From the NCBI GenBank assembly GCA_944323395.1, contig CALUSI010000001.1:124001-188000 (forward strand): 64,000 nt of DNA, read 5' to 3'. Below are positions 17,238 to 26,584 of this stretch, piece after piece. The position numbers and the translations under genes are program-made. This DNA is from Candidatus Gastranaerophilales bacterium. Lineage in GTDB: Bacteria; Cyanobacteriota; Vampirovibrionia; Gastranaerophilales; Gastranaerophilaceae. The notes below the pieces were generated by a model. That model saw only the letters and a list, made by a program, of their open reading frames with translations, ran no database searches and had not been told where the DNA came from. Positions within the stretch are counted from its first letter, which is position 1, and every line of letters begins with the position of its first letter.

Positions 17238-17531
17238 ATGAATAAAGAAGAATTGGTACAAGAAATTTCAAAAAAAGCAAAAGTTACTCAAAAAGATGCA
17301 GCAGAAGTTTTAAATGCAATTATGTCAACAATTGAAAAAACAGTTGCTAAAGGTAAAAAAGTTACTTTAGTTGGTTTTGGTACATTTGAAGCAAGAAAAA
17401 GAGCTGCTCGTACAGGACGTAACCCACAAACTGGTGCTGCTATTAAAATTGCTGCAAAAACTGCTCCTGTATTTACAGCTGGTAAAAAATTCAAAGATGT
17501 TGTTGATGGTAAAGTAGCTGCAAAAAAATAG
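17238..17531 (+). CDS. HU family DNA-binding protein
   Basis: A 97-residue histone-like protein that bends and compacts DNA as a dimer. MNKEELVQEISKKAKVTQKDA begins the dimerisation helices, and GRNPQTGAAI (about 60-69) is the DNA-intercalating arm containing the conserved proline. The C-terminus carries a short lysine/alanine tail beyond the usual 90 residues. Own promoter at 17175-17202 and a terminator at 17554-17589, so it is monocistronic. Confidence 0.97.
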   Translation: MNKEELVQEISKKAKVTQKDAAEVLNAIMSTIEKTVAKGKKVTLVGFGTFEARKRAARTGRNPQTGAAIKIAAKTAPVFTAGKKFKDVVDGKVAAKK

Positions 17532-17553
17532 TTTCTTGATTAATATATCAAAT

Positions 17554-17589
17554 AAAAAAGGCTGGTAATAATTTTATCAGTCTTTTTTT
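17554..17589 (+). terminator. Rho-independent terminator after HU
   Basis: AAAAAGGCTGGTAA pairs with TTATCAGTCTTTTT as a 14-bp stem with two G-T wobbles and a short AT loop, followed by a T-run. It lies about 25 bases after the HU stop codon and just before mutS2. Confidence 0.85.
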
Positions 17590-17604
17590 GTTTATAATAT
17601 CTAT

Positions 17605-19974
17605 ATGATTAAAAAAACTTCCGAAATTTTAGAATTTGATAAAGTACTTTCATATTTAAGTGAATATGCTATAAGTTCGCTTGGGGTTGAAAGGTGTTTG
17701 AATGCGCAGATTTTTGATAATGTTAATACTATAAAAAAAGAACTTATATTAACTTCTCAAGCAAGAAAAATTATTAATGATGCAATAAATGTTCCGTTGG
17801 AAAATATTTATAATGTCGAAAAGAGTCTAAATGATGCAAAAAAGAAACTTCGTTTAAATGAAGAAGAAATTATTGATATTGCAAGAACTCTTAGAACATC
17901 ACGTTTAATGAGAAATTTTTTAGACAGTATGTCCAATGATTATTTTGAACTTTCAGAAATGAAGAATACTCTTTATGCAAATAAAGAACTGGAAGATAAG
18001 ATTTTTAATACATTTACGCCTGCTTTAACAGTAAAGGAAGATGCAACTCCCGAATTGAAAAAGTTATACCAAACTTTGAGAGATACAAATTCTAATGTTA
18101 GAGTTTGTGTATCATCATTACTTCAAAATAGTGATTTTACATCTAATCTTCAAGATACAATCTATACTCAAAGGGACGGAAGAACTGTTTTTCAGGTAAA
18201 AGCAGAATGTAAAAATAAAGTCTCAGGTATAGTTCATGATGTTTCACAAAGTAATCAAACATATTTTATTGAGCCTGAAATTTTAGTTGGATTAAATAAT
18301 AAAATAAGAGAAACTGAAGCTAATATACATATTGAAGTTGAAAGAATTTTAAAACTATTGTCTAATGAAATTGGTTTATATTCTGAAGAAATTAAAACAT
18401 CAAATATTCAATTAATTGAACTAGATTTTATATTTGCAAAAGCAAAATATTCTGCTTCTTTTGATGGTACGGCTGCTAAGATTTCCGATAAAAAAGTCAT
18501 TAATCTGAAAATGATGAAAAATCCAGTTCTTATAAAGTCTAAAAAAGAAATAGTTGAGAATGATTTATACATAGATTCCATTAAGAATTGCATGATTATA
18601 ACAGGTTCAAATACCGGAGGAAAAACTGTAGTATTAAAAACTGCAGGTTTATGTACTTTAATGACAAAGGCAGGTATGCATATACCATGTTATGAAGCTG
18701 AAATCTATCCTTTTAAAAAAGTTTATGCAGATATTGGTGATGAACAAAGTATTATACAAAATCTTTCGACTTTTTCATCTCATATGACAAATATTGTAAA
18801 TATTATAAATAATGCAGATTATGATACTTTAATTTTATTAGATGAAATAGCAGCAGGTACAGATCCTAAGGAAGGGGCATCATTAGCTCAATCAATACTT
18901 GAATATTTACAAAAAAGAGGCTCAATTGTAATAACAACAACTCACTATGGCGAGTTAAAATCATTAGCATATTTAAAAGAAGGATTTATTAATGCGTCTG
19001 TTGAGTTTAATATAAATACTCTTCAGCCTACATATAAATTACTAATAGGTATCCCGGGTGCAAGTAATGCTATTGCTATAGGTAAAAATCTCGGGCTTAA
19101 AGAAGAAATTATAAATAATGCAAGAGAAACATATTTTAATCAAAAAGATAATACTGCAAAAGTCTTAGAAGAATTACAGAAAACTCAGCAAGAATTGTCT
19201 GATTCTAAAAAAGTAATAGAAGAAAAAGAAGAGAATGTGAAACGCTTAGAACAAAGTTTAAATGATAAACTTAACGAAGTTAAAAAAGAAAAAAAGAAAA
19301 ATATTCATATTTACAAGAAGAAATATGAAACATCTATAGATGAAGCAAGAGAAGAAATTAAAAGCATATTAAAGGAAATGCGAGAAGAAAAATCTGAAAA
19401 AATAGCCAGAAGAAGTTTTCAAAGATTGGCTGATATCGAAAGTTCAATGCGTTCAGATTTTAACAAAGATGAAAATGAAATAGCCGAAAAATATACACCT
19501 ATAGATTGGGAAAATATAAAAATTGGCGACAAAGTTATGGTAATGGATTTGAACCAAGAAGTAACTATTGTTGAATTACCTGATAAAAATAAAAATGTCC
19601 AAATACAAATGGGGCTAATGAAAACCAAAATTAAACAGAATAAATTAGCTGTATTAAATAAAAATTTGATTAAGAAAGAGGCTAAGGCAAGAGGAACATA
19701 TAAAAACAATTTTGCGATAGAACGTCGTTCTTTATCTCAAACATTAGATTTACGCGGCTACAGATGTGAAGATGCGCTTGATGAAATAGAATCATATCTA
19801 GATAAAGCAAGTTTAGTAAATTTAAGTCCTGTTTATATAGTCCATGGTCATGGCACAGGTGCATTAAAACAAGTAATACGTGATTATTTAATGCATTCAC
19901 CGTATGTTGCAAAGTTTCGTCCCGGAGAAAATGCCGAAGGCGGAGATGGCGTTAGCGTTGTTGATATTAATTAA
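17605..19974 (+). CDS. mutS2: Endonuclease MutS2
   Basis: A 789-residue MutS-family ATPase that lacks the mismatch-recognition domains. It carries the core/clamp helices, then the ABC-type ATPase with Walker A GSNTGGKT (about 333-340), LILLDEIAAGTDP Walker B, a long charged coiled coil (about 515-630) and a C-terminal Smr nuclease domain with LDLRGYR (about 714-720) and HGHGTGAL. Family members act in recombination control or rescue of collided ribosomes. Start chosen at the ATG following the HU terminator. Monocistronic by spacing. Confidence 0.96.
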   Translation: MIKKTSEILEFDKVLSYLSEYAISSLGVERCLNAQIFDNVNTIKKELILTSQARKIINDAINVPLENIYNVEKSLNDAKKKLRLNEEEIIDIARTLRTSRLMRNFLDSMSNDYFELSEMKNTLYANKELEDKIFNTFTPALTVKEDATPELKKLYQTLRDTNSNVRVCVSSLLQNSDFTSNLQDTIYTQRDGRTVFQVKAECKNKVSGIVHDVSQSNQTYFIEPEILVGLNNKIRETEANIHIEVERILKLLSNEIGLYSEEIKTSNIQLIELDFIFAKAKYSASFDGTAAKISDKKVINLKMMKNPVLIKSKKEIVENDLYIDSIKNCMIITGSNTGGKTVVLKTAGLCTLMTKAGMHIPCYEAEIYPFKKVYADIGDEQSIIQNLSTFSSHMTNIVNIINNADYDTLILLDEIAAGTDPKEGASLAQSILEYLQKRGSIVITTTHYGELKSLAYLKEGFINASVEFNINTLQPTYKLLIGIPGASNAIAIGKNLGLKEEIINNARETYFNQKDNTAKVLEELQKTQQELSDSKKVIEEKEENVKRLEQSLNDKLNEVKKEKKKNIHIYKKKYETSIDEAREEIKSILKEMREEKSEKIARRSFQRLADIESSMRSDFNKDENEIAEKYTPIDWENIKIGDKVMVMDLNQEVTIVELPDKNKNVQIQMGLMKTKIKQNKLAVLNKNLIKKEAKARGTYKNNFAIERRSLSQTLDLRGYRCEDALDEIESYLDKASLVNLSPVYIVHGHGTGALKQVIRDYLMHSPYVAKFRPGENAEGGDGVSVVDIN

Positions 19975-20046
19975 TAAAAGTAAGTATTCTATTGCATAAT
20001 TATATCCGGATAAATAGGTAGTTTATTAATATATTAAATTGAAACT

Positions 20047-20592
20047 TTATATTCCATATAAATCTTTAAAGAATTTTGGGACTTCAACATCAGCATTTGT
20101 ATTTATTTCTTTTATTGTTATACCAAGTTGTGTCGCATAATCTTTTAAAACATTTGCAAAAGATGTTTGCATTGATGTTCCTATAATTAATAATGTAACT
20201 TCTTCCTCTGTTTTTTGAGCATCAACAGCAGTTGTAAATAATAAATTCAATGCTTCCTTTGAACATAACATTTTTTCACCGTATAACACAATGTTATTAT
20301 CTTTATAATTACCATGTATTTCAAATACTTTCTTTGAACCTGCCTTTGTATGCAGGCAATCAATATTCATTGTTATTATGGGTACATTAAATAATGCCAG
20401 TATATTATGGGCTTTAGTCGGTTTTTTGTGTCTGAAATTAGCAATAAGTTGTTTTATTGTTTTTGTAAATTCAATAGGATGATTTTGTTTAAAATCGATG
20501 CTTAATTTATCTTTTAAACCAGGAACTTCTTCAAAGGTGGGTATTCCTGCGGACTTAGATATTCCTGCACCTGTAAAAGCAATTATTTTCAT
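20047..20592 (-). CDS. Small sirtuin (NAD-dependent deacylase) lacking the zinc module
   Basis: About 181 residues of Sir2 fold. GAGISKSAGIPTFEE near the N-terminus and NIDCLHTKAG, EIHG (catalytic His) and GTSMQTSFAN are family motifs. Two features are odd. The protein has only two cysteines, not arranged as C-x-x-C pairs, so the usual Zn ribbon is absent, and the protein is 50-60 residues shorter than CobB. The TQNID motif reads TMNID. It could still bind NAD; deacylase activity is uncertain. The second ATG (20590-20592) is chosen because the first overlaps the TGAGG ribosome site. Confidence 0.85.
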   Translation of the reverse strand: MKIIAFTGAGISKSAGIPTFEEVPGLKDKLSIDFKQNHPIEFTKTIKQLIANFRHKKPTKAHNILALFNVPIITMNIDCLHTKAGSKKVFEIHGNYKDNNIVLYGEKMLCSKEALNLLFTTAVDAQKTEEEVTLLIIGTSMQTSFANVLKDYATQLGITIKEINTNADVEVPKFFKDLYGI

Positions 20593-20705
20593 TTTTAACC
20601 TCATAATTAAACTTATAAATGTAATATTCCAGTAAATAAGATTTTATAAACATCTAAATGAAATTTAAAATGATTTTATTTATTGTTTAAATAATTTAAT
20701 CTCAA

Positions 20706-20734
20706 TTGAGAAAAAGCTTAAAATATGAGATAAT
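20706..20734 (+). promoter_or_regulatory. Promoter of the two-component operon
   Basis: TTGAGA (20706-20711), a 17-base spacer and GATAAT (20729-20734) form a good sigma-70-type promoter 25 bases upstream of the response regulator's GTG start. The perfect palindrome CTCAATTGAG (20701-20710) overlaps the -35 and could be an operator. Confidence 0.7.
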
Positions 20735-20759
20735 AACCATATAAAAAGAGGGAACAATT

Positions 20760-21470
20760 GTGGCACAAAGACTTTTAATTGCAGATGATGATAATGAAAT
20801 CAGAGAACTTTTAGAATTTGATCTTTCCCAAAGCGGTTATGATGTTGATACTGCAAAAGATGGTGAAGAAGCTCTTCATAAAGCTTTGGTTGGTAATTAT
20901 GATTTAATTTTATTAGATGTTATGATGCCTAAAATGAATGGTTTTGATGTATGTAAAAATATACGTTCATCAAAAGCAGATGTTCCTATTTTAATGCTTA
21001 CGGCAAAAGGAACAATTAATGATAAAACACAAGGGTTTGACTCTGGAGCTGATGATTATATTGTTAAACCTTTTGATATACAAGAAGTCTTGTTACGAGT
21101 TAGGGCTTTAGTTAGAAGAAGTCCCGCTTCTAAAACTAAAACTGTTTCTCAAGAAATTTTAAAAATCGGTGATATTGAAATTTTTCCTGATTCACTTGAA
21201 ACGGAAATTAAAGGTAAAAGAATAAAACTTACGCCTACGGAATTTGAAATTTTATATTGTTTAATGCAGCATTTTAATAATGCAGTTACTCTTGCAGTCC
21301 TATTAAATGAAGTATGGGGTTATAATTCTGATGATGATGTCAGAATGCTTAGGGTTCATGTTGGCGGGTTAAGACAGAAAATCGAACAAAATCCTAAAAT
21401 TCCTGATTACCTCCAGACTGTTACAAATGTCGGGTATAAATTAACTCCTTTTGGTGAGGATTCTGATTAG
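20760..21470 (+). CDS. OmpR-family response regulator (RpaB-like)
   Basis: A 236-residue two-domain regulator. The receiver domain has the acidic pair DD (10-11), phospho-acceptor D53 in LLDVMMPKMNG, T81 and the VKPFD lysine (about K103). The C-terminal winged helix includes LRVHVGGLRQKIE recognition-helix residues. The receiver is close to the cyanobacterial RpaB type, which is an impression and not proof of orthology. A GTG start follows AGAGGGA. Its stop codon overlaps the GTG of the cognate kinase, so the two are translationally coupled. Confidence 0.92.
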   Translation: MAQRLLIADDDNEIRELLEFDLSQSGYDVDTAKDGEEALHKALVGNYDLILLDVMMPKMNGFDVCKNIRSSKADVPILMLTAKGTINDKTQGFDSGADDYIVKPFDIQEVLLRVRALVRRSPASKTKTVSQEILKIGDIEIFPDSLETEIKGKRIKLTPTEFEILYCLMQHFNNAVTLAVLLNEVWGYNSDDDVRMLRVHVGGLRQKIEQNPKIPDYLQTVTNVGYKLTPFGEDSD

Positions 21471-23161
21471 TGAAATTAAAAAGATTAAAAATAGTTGAAC
21501 AAATTATTATAATCTCTCTTCTTGGAGTTTTAATTCCATCTATAATCTCGTGGTTTGTTATAAATAATGTAAGCCAGCATTCAATTAGAAATGAACTCGG
21601 TAATTCTGCTCAGATGCTTGCCAGAATTATTGAAAATAATATTAATTCATTAATTAAATCAGATAATCATCGTTTAGAAGAAATAGCTATTTCTTTAAAT
21701 CATATTCCTTCAGAATATAATCAAAATTTATATCTTAAAGATTTATCTATCAATTCAAATGTGTTTAATAGTTTTGAAATAATCAGACCGTCTGAAAATC
21801 CTGATTTTGATAAAGAAAAAGCAATAGAATATAAATCTGATACTGAAGAATTATGGTTAATTGAAAAAATCCATGATGATAAATATCTTAAGGCTGGTGT
21901 AAATACTAAAATTATAAAAGATGAAATATTCACAAATATAGAAGAAGAGAAAGATAGAAGAGTATATGTTGTTGATAATACAGGAAAGTTAATATTCTCT
22001 CACAATTATGATGAACAGGATTTTCAGAAATCAGTAAAACAATTACCGGTAAATCTTGTTAATAATATAGCAACAAGATTTGATGAAATAAAAAATCAAC
22101 CAAGAGTATACTTAAAAATAAAAGATTTGAATTTAATTGTAATAGTTAATACATCAAAAGAATTAACAAAATCAACAATTAATAAGGCTCGATTTAAAAT
22201 TCTCCTTGCATTTTTAATAGCAGCTGCTTTTACAATATTTTTAGTTCTTTTATATAGCTCTTACTTATATCTGAATATAAGACAATTGTTCAAAGGTATA
22301 ATTGCTGTTTCAAGAGGAAACTATAAAAAGCCAATTACTCCATTGATAAACATAATGACTCCAAGAGAAATTATTTTCTTAGCTGAAGAATTTAACAGTA
22401 TGATTGATGAAATTAATTCTTCTTATAAAAAGTTGAAACAAAAGAATAAAGAATTAAAATTATTGGATAGTTTCAGGTCTAATTTGGTTGATACAGTAAG
22501 TCATGAATTAAGGACACCTTTAACAAGTATTAGAGGTTATACTTCACGTCTTTTGAGAACAGATATAAAAATAGATGAAGAAACAAAACATAAATCTTTA
22601 TTAATTATCAAACAGCAATCGGAAAGATTATCTCGTATGATTGAAGATTTACTTGTTATTCCTGATATAGAAGGAGCTAAACTAAATATAAATATAGAGC
22701 CTGTAAATCTTATAAATATAGTTGAAGCATCTATTTATTCAGTAAAAAATATAGAATCAAGAAAAGTAGAAATCAATATTCCAAATGATTTTCCTTTAAT
22801 ATTAGCTGATAAAGACAGATTAGAACAAGTAATGATAAATTTATTAGGTAATGCTAATAAATACGCTTATCCTGATACTCCTATAAAAATTGAAGCAAAA
22901 TACGATGAAGATAAAGCAACAATTAAAGTAATAAATCAGTCTGATTATATAGAAAAGCAAGTATTGCATACTTTGTTTGATAAATTTATAAGAATAGATG
23001 ATAAAACTACAAGAACTACGAGAGGAACAGGTCTAGGACTATATATAGTAAAAGGTCTTGTTGAAGCAATGAATGGAAGTGTTCATTTAAAATCAACTCA
23101 AGATAATGTTTTTACTGCAAAAGTTATATTGCCTGTTTATAAAGAAAATAATGAATACTGA
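21470..23161 (+). CDS. Membrane sensor histidine kinase
   Basis: A 563-residue kinase. TM1 spans about 10-32, an extracytoplasmic sensor domain about 33-240, TM2 about 244-268, then HAMP (about 268-322), a short coiled coil, HisKA with phospho-acceptor H345 in SHELRTPLTS, and HATPase with N box NLLGNANKYA and G boxes ending GTGLGLYIVKG. The GTG start overlaps the regulator's stop. Unlike cyanobacterial NblS/Hik33, no PAS domain follows the HAMP. It partners the regulator at 20760 and is followed by an overlapping tadA. Confidence 0.93.
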   Translation: MKLKRLKIVEQIIIISLLGVLIPSIISWFVINNVSQHSIRNELGNSAQMLARIIENNINSLIKSDNHRLEEIAISLNHIPSEYNQNLYLKDLSINSNVFNSFEIIRPSENPDFDKEKAIEYKSDTEELWLIEKIHDDKYLKAGVNTKIIKDEIFTNIEEEKDRRVYVVDNTGKLIFSHNYDEQDFQKSVKQLPVNLVNNIATRFDEIKNQPRVYLKIKDLNLIVIVNTSKELTKSTINKARFKILLAFLIAAAFTIFLVLLYSSYLYLNIRQLFKGIIAVSRGNYKKPITPLINIMTPREIIFLAEEFNSMIDEINSSYKKLKQKNKELKLLDSFRSNLVDTVSHELRTPLTSIRGYTSRLLRTDIKIDEETKHKSLLIIKQQSERLSRMIEDLLVIPDIEGAKLNINIEPVNLINIVEASIYSVKNIESRKVEINIPNDFPLILADKDRLEQVMINLLGNANKYAYPDTPIKIEAKYDEDKATIKVINQSDYIEKQVLHTLFDKFIRIDDKTTRTTRGTGLGLYIVKGLVEAMNGSVHLKSTQDNVFTAKVILPVYKENNEY

Positions 23162-23582
23162 TTATATGAAAATAGCAATTGAATTAGCCCAAAAATCAGG
23201 TAATGATATTCCTGTTGCTGCAATAATAGTCAAGGATGGGAAAATTATAGCAAAAGCAGTGAACGAAAGAGAAAAAAGTCAGAATGCAGTAAACCATGCA
23301 GAAATGCTTGCTATCCAAAGAGCTAATAAAAAATTGAAAAATTGGCGTTTAAATGGTTGTGAAATGTATGTTACGCTTGAGCCTTGTCCAATGTGTGCAA
23401 GTGCAATTCTTCAATCAAGAATATCTAAATTATATTATGGAGCAAGTGATTTATTAAATGGTGCATTTGGTTCTAAATCAGATATGCGAAAAATTATGGG
23501 ATATGAATTAGAAGTAAAATCAGGCATTATGGAAGAAGAAAGTATTAAAATACTTCAAGATTATTTTGAAAGGCTTCGCTAA
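23151..23582 (+). CDS. tadA: tRNA-specific adenosine deaminase TadA
   Basis: A 143-residue zinc deaminase that converts A34 to inosine in tRNA-Arg(ACG). The zinc and proton-shuttle residues are H49 and E51 in HAEMLAI and C79/C82 in PCPMCA. The ATG at 23151 overlaps the end of the kinase gene by 11 bases and gives the usual N-terminus (MNTDYMKIAIELAQ). An alternative ATG lies five codons further. Fourth frame overlap in this operon, so translation is probably coupled. Confidence 0.95.
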   Translation: MNTDYMKIAIELAQKSGNDIPVAAIIVKDGKIIAKAVNEREKSQNAVNHAEMLAIQRANKKLKNWRLNGCEMYVTLEPCPMCASAILQSRISKLYYGASDLLNGAFGSKSDMRKIMGYELEVKSGIMEEESIKILQDYFERLR

Positions 23583-24340
23583 TGTTAAAAACACAGTTAG
23601 ATAAATACATTCTTGAATATGAAACTAAGGACTTTATAAAAGATGATCCTGTTCAATTTGTGCATCGTTTTAAAACAAAACAAGATAATGAAATATCGGG
23701 TTTTATAGCATCAATGTTTGCATATGGAAAACGGGAAGTTTTTATTTCTAAACTTGATTATATATTTAACCTAATGAATAATAAGCCTTTTGAATATGTT
23801 AAATCCTTTGACTATAAGTCTAATAATATAAATTCTTGTGATTATAGATTTTCTAAAGATTGTGATTTGGTTCAAATTTTAAAAATATTGAATAAACTAT
23901 ATTCTGAAAATGAGTCAATTGAATCTTTATTTAAGTTTGGCTACGAACAGAAAAAAGATGTTTGGCATATGTTTCAAGTTGTTGTGGATTATTTTTATTC
24001 TAATGTTGAGGAACAATCTGTAACTAAAGGTTTTTATCATTTGTTGCCTGATCCAAAGAAAAAAAGTGCGATGAAGCGTTTTAATATGCTATTAAGATGG
24101 TTTGTAAGAAAAAGCGAGGTTGATATAGGTATTTGGAGTTTTGTTCCTAAAGCTCAATTATTAATTCCTTTAGATACTCATGTTGCGAAAATAAGTAGGA
24201 GTTTGGGGCTTTTAAAAAGAAACGATAACGGATTTGAAAGTGTTCTTGAACTTACAAATAATCTTAAAATATTTGATAAAGATGATCCTATAAAATATGA
24301 CTTTGCTTTATTTGGTTATGGAGTTAATCATAAAATATAA
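23582..24340 (+). CDS. TIGR02757 (DUF2400) family protein
   Basis: A 252-residue all-helical protein of the widespread but uncharacterised TIGR02757 family. Recognisable stretches are ISGFIASMFAYGKREVFISK (about 38-57), LLRWFVRKSEVDIGIW (about 165-180) and the LIPLDTHVAKISRSLGL segment (about 193-209), the last resembling helix-hairpin-helix DNA glycosylases, to which the family may be related. The ATG overlaps the tadA stop by one base. A perfect hairpin terminator follows at once. Confidence 0.85.
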   Translation: MLKTQLDKYILEYETKDFIKDDPVQFVHRFKTKQDNEISGFIASMFAYGKREVFISKLDYIFNLMNNKPFEYVKSFDYKSNNINSCDYRFSKDCDLVQILKILNKLYSENESIESLFKFGYEQKKDVWHMFQVVVDYFYSNVEEQSVTKGFYHLLPDPKKKSAMKRFNMLLRWFVRKSEVDIGIWSFVPKAQLLIPLDTHVAKISRSLGLLKRNDNGFESVLELTNNLKIFDKDDPIKYDFALFGYGVNHKI

Positions 24341-24368
24341 AAAAGAAACATCATACGATGTTTCTTTT
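24341..24368. terminator. Bidirectional terminator between convergent genes
   Basis: AAAAGAAACATC and GATGTTTCTTTT form a perfect 12-bp stem with a 4-base ATAC loop. The A-rich 5' flank and T-rich 3' flank let it terminate both the two-component/tadA operon and the minus-strand gene at 24390. Confidence 0.9.
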
Positions 24369-24389
24369 CCAGTTTGTTTGTTTCAAATT

Positions 24390-25103
24390 TTATTTTCTGT
24401 CAGTTAAAAGAAATAAACTAACTAAGTCATTTATCTGTGTAATGTTTTTTTGATATTCTTGAACAGATTGCTCAAGTTGTAATATGTTAGTTTTGTATTC
24501 TTGAATTCTAAGCATACATTCTCTTGTAGAACTGTTTAATTCTTCTTGAATTTCTTGAGCTTCTTTTAAAACATTATTCATAGGTATACCCATTGCTTCA
24601 AGAGTTTGCCTTATAATTTGAGCACCTGTTTGTTTAGTAACACCGACAGGAAGTGATGAAATTAAATTTTTAAGTACAGCAACATTAGATGGAATATTAA
24701 TTTGGGCTGTTGCGCCTAGTATTGGTTTCTGAATATTGGTATTATTTTGAACCGTCGGATTTACAAAAGGCATTGTATGCGCTTCTTTTACATTCGAGAA
24801 TGAAGATTTATCTGTGTCAAAAAGAGGTTCTGATATCTTTAAATTTTCTTCTTTCTCTTTGTATATACCTTGAGGAAGGATATTGACAGGTTCTTCTTCT
24901 ACAATTACATTATCATTTAAGTCAGTTTCTTCTAATAAAGGCTTAAATGTGACATCCGGTAAATCTTTGATATCAGTTAAAGGAATATTATTGCCTAAAG
25001 TATCATTATCTGATTCAACAGGAGTTATATCAGCTTCTGTTTGTCTTTTTAACGCTTCAACTATTTTCTTTCCTACACCTTCAGGAAGTTGATTTCTTGT
25101 CAT
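24390..25103 (-). CDS. Orphan protein with acidic N-terminal region and C-terminal coiled coil
   Basis: A 237-residue soluble protein I cannot assign. Residues 1-20 form a short basic helix (RNQLPEGVGKKIVEALKR). Residues 25-130 are acidic, proline- and asparagine-rich and probably disordered. Residues 138-175 form a compact helical segment (AVLKNLISSLPVGVTKQTGA, then IIRQTLEAMGIP), followed by a coiled coil of about 60 residues (EIQEELNSSTRECMLRI onward) to the end. This resembles scaffolding or adaptor proteins. Monocistronic, with a shared terminator downstream. Confidence 0.7.
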   Translation of the reverse strand: MTRNQLPEGVGKKIVEALKRQTEADITPVESDNDTLGNNIPLTDIKDLPDVTFKPLLEETDLNDNVIVEEEPVNILPQGIYKEKEENLKISEPLFDTDKSSFSNVKEAHTMPFVNPTVQNNTNIQKPILGATAQINIPSNVAVLKNLISSLPVGVTKQTGAQIIRQTLEAMGIPMNNVLKEAQEIQEELNSSTRECMLRIQEYKTNILQLEQSVQEYQKNITQINDLVSLFLLTDRK

Positions 25104-25190
25104 AACTTACCTCATTACCTTGACAGTAGGATTATATATAAAAAATGAAAATTATTCAATTTAATATATCTACTGTTATAAATCTAAATA

Positions 25191-25595
25191 TTAATTTTTT
25201 TGTTTTATGAAGTTTTCTGCATCAGAAAAATATTTTATGTCATAAATCTTTATTAAATGCCATCCTTCTTTTGTTTTTAAAGGTTCTGATATTTCATTTT
25301 TATTAATTTTAAATGCTTTTTTCTCAAACTCAGGAAGTAATCTTCCTCTCATATTATAGCCAATATCACCTTTATTTTCTTTTGAAGGACATAATGAATA
25401 TTTTTCAGCCAGTTCTTCAAAACTTTTTCCCTCTTTTATTTCTTTTTGTAAATCAAGTGCTTTTTCTTTTGTTTCAACAAGAATGTGACTAATTTTTACT
25501 TCTTTTTTATCCATATCTTTATGAAAGTATGCAAATGGGAAATACATACAAAACACAACTAAAATCAAACATAATATATTAAGTACAACTTTCAT
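25191..25595 (-). CDS. Membrane-anchored parvulin-type peptidyl-prolyl isomerase
   Basis: About 134 residues: an N-terminal uncleaved signal anchor (residues 2-24, VVLNILCLILVVFCMYFPFA) and one PpiC/rotamase domain from KISHILVET to the GWHLIKIYDI segment. The parvulin signatures ISHILV, FEELAEKYS and GDIGY are present. It should face the periplasm and assist folding of exported proteins. The ATG at 25593-25595 has AGAGG six bases upstream; an in-frame TTG two codons earlier is less likely. It lies 55 bases downstream of the ROK kinase. Confidence 0.9.
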   Translation of the reverse strand: MKVVLNILCLILVVFCMYFPFAYFHKDMDKKEVKISHILVETKEKALDLQKEIKEGKSFEELAEKYSLCPSKENKGDIGYNMRGRLLPEFEKKAFKINKNEISEPLKTKEGWHLIKIYDIKYFSDAENFIKQKN

Positions 25596-25650
25596 AAACA
25601 ACCTCTTAATTCAAATATAAGTATATTATACAGTAAATATTTTTTGGTGT

Positions 25651-26565
25651 CTAAAACTTTTCACAAGCTAAAAGTGCAGCTCCTATCATTCCTGAGTAAT
25701 TACCTGCTTTTGCTAGCTTTACTTTTACCGGAGATACAACAATTTCTGAATTTATTGCATCTTCTATTTCTTTTGTATTTATAAATTCTCCCATGCCGCC
25801 TGAAAGTATTATACTTTCAGGATCAAATATGTTTGTTATATTTATTAATCCTATTATTAAATCTTGTTTCCAGATATTGAATACTTTTTTTGAATAGTCA
25901 TCATTTTCTTTAAGACCTGAAATAATATCATAGGTGGTTATTCCCTCCGGCTTTTTTGTTTTATATATGCTTGTTAGGAAAATAGAATCAGTTTTAGCGA
26001 TTTCTTCAGCTGTCTTTTTTAATCCTGAACCTGATGCATAACTTTCAAAACAGTCTTTTCGTCTGCAGGTGCAAATTCTTCCTCTGCCTTGTATTTTCAT
26101 ACTTCCTACTTCACCTGCTCTGCCTGATTTTCCTCTTAGAAGTTTCCCGTTAACTATAAAACCTCCACCTATACCTGTACCTAAGGTTATTGTTATATTA
26201 TTTTCTTCATCTATTGCAGCACCTGTTTTGTATTCTGCCCAAGCTGCAGCATTGGCATCATTTTCTACAAATACAGGTTTTGAACTTAATTCCGTAAAAT
26301 TAAGTGAATTATATCCTAATGGCATATTTGGAGTGGAAGATTCAACTTTTGTATTTTCAATATTTACAGCTCCAGCCGTTGCAAATGCTGTGAAATCAAT
26401 TTCTTTTTCATTCTCGGAGATTATTTTTTTGAATGTATTTTTTAATTCTTCTATATTTTTAGGTGTAGCAGTTTTTTTTACTTCGCTTAAAAATTCACCT
26501 TTTTCATTAATAATTGCATATATTAATTTTGTCCCGCCAACATCAATTGCTAATACTTTTTTCAT
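25651..26565 (-). CDS. ROK-family sugar kinase (possible ManNAc kinase or glucokinase)
   Basis: A 304-residue ROK kinase. The ATP loop DVGGTK (8-13), the sugar-binding ENDANAAAWAE segment (about 109-119), GTGIGGGF and the zinc motif CTCRRKDCFE (CxCxxxxCxE) are all visible. ROK enzymes phosphorylate glucose, N-acetylmannosamine, GlcNAc or fructose and sequence alone does not separate these. It is the third gene of a minus-strand set headed by nanE, which makes N-acetylmannosamine kinase (NanK) a reasonable candidate. A glucokinase role remains equally possible. Confidence 0.88.
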   Translation of the reverse strand: MKKVLAIDVGGTKLIYAIINEKGEFLSEVKKTATPKNIEELKNTFKKIISENEKEIDFTAFATAGAVNIENTKVESSTPNMPLGYNSLNFTELSSKPVFVENDANAAAWAEYKTGAAIDEENNITITLGTGIGGGFIVNGKLLRGKSGRAGEVGSMKIQGRGRICTCRRKDCFESYASGSGLKKTAEEIAKTDSIFLTSIYKTKKPEGITTYDIISGLKENDDYSKKVFNIWKQDLIIGLINITNIFDPESIILSGGMGEFINTKEIEDAINSEIVVSPVKVKLAKAGNYSGMIGAALLACEKF

Positions 26566-26584
26566 GAAATTTTCTTTCCTAATA

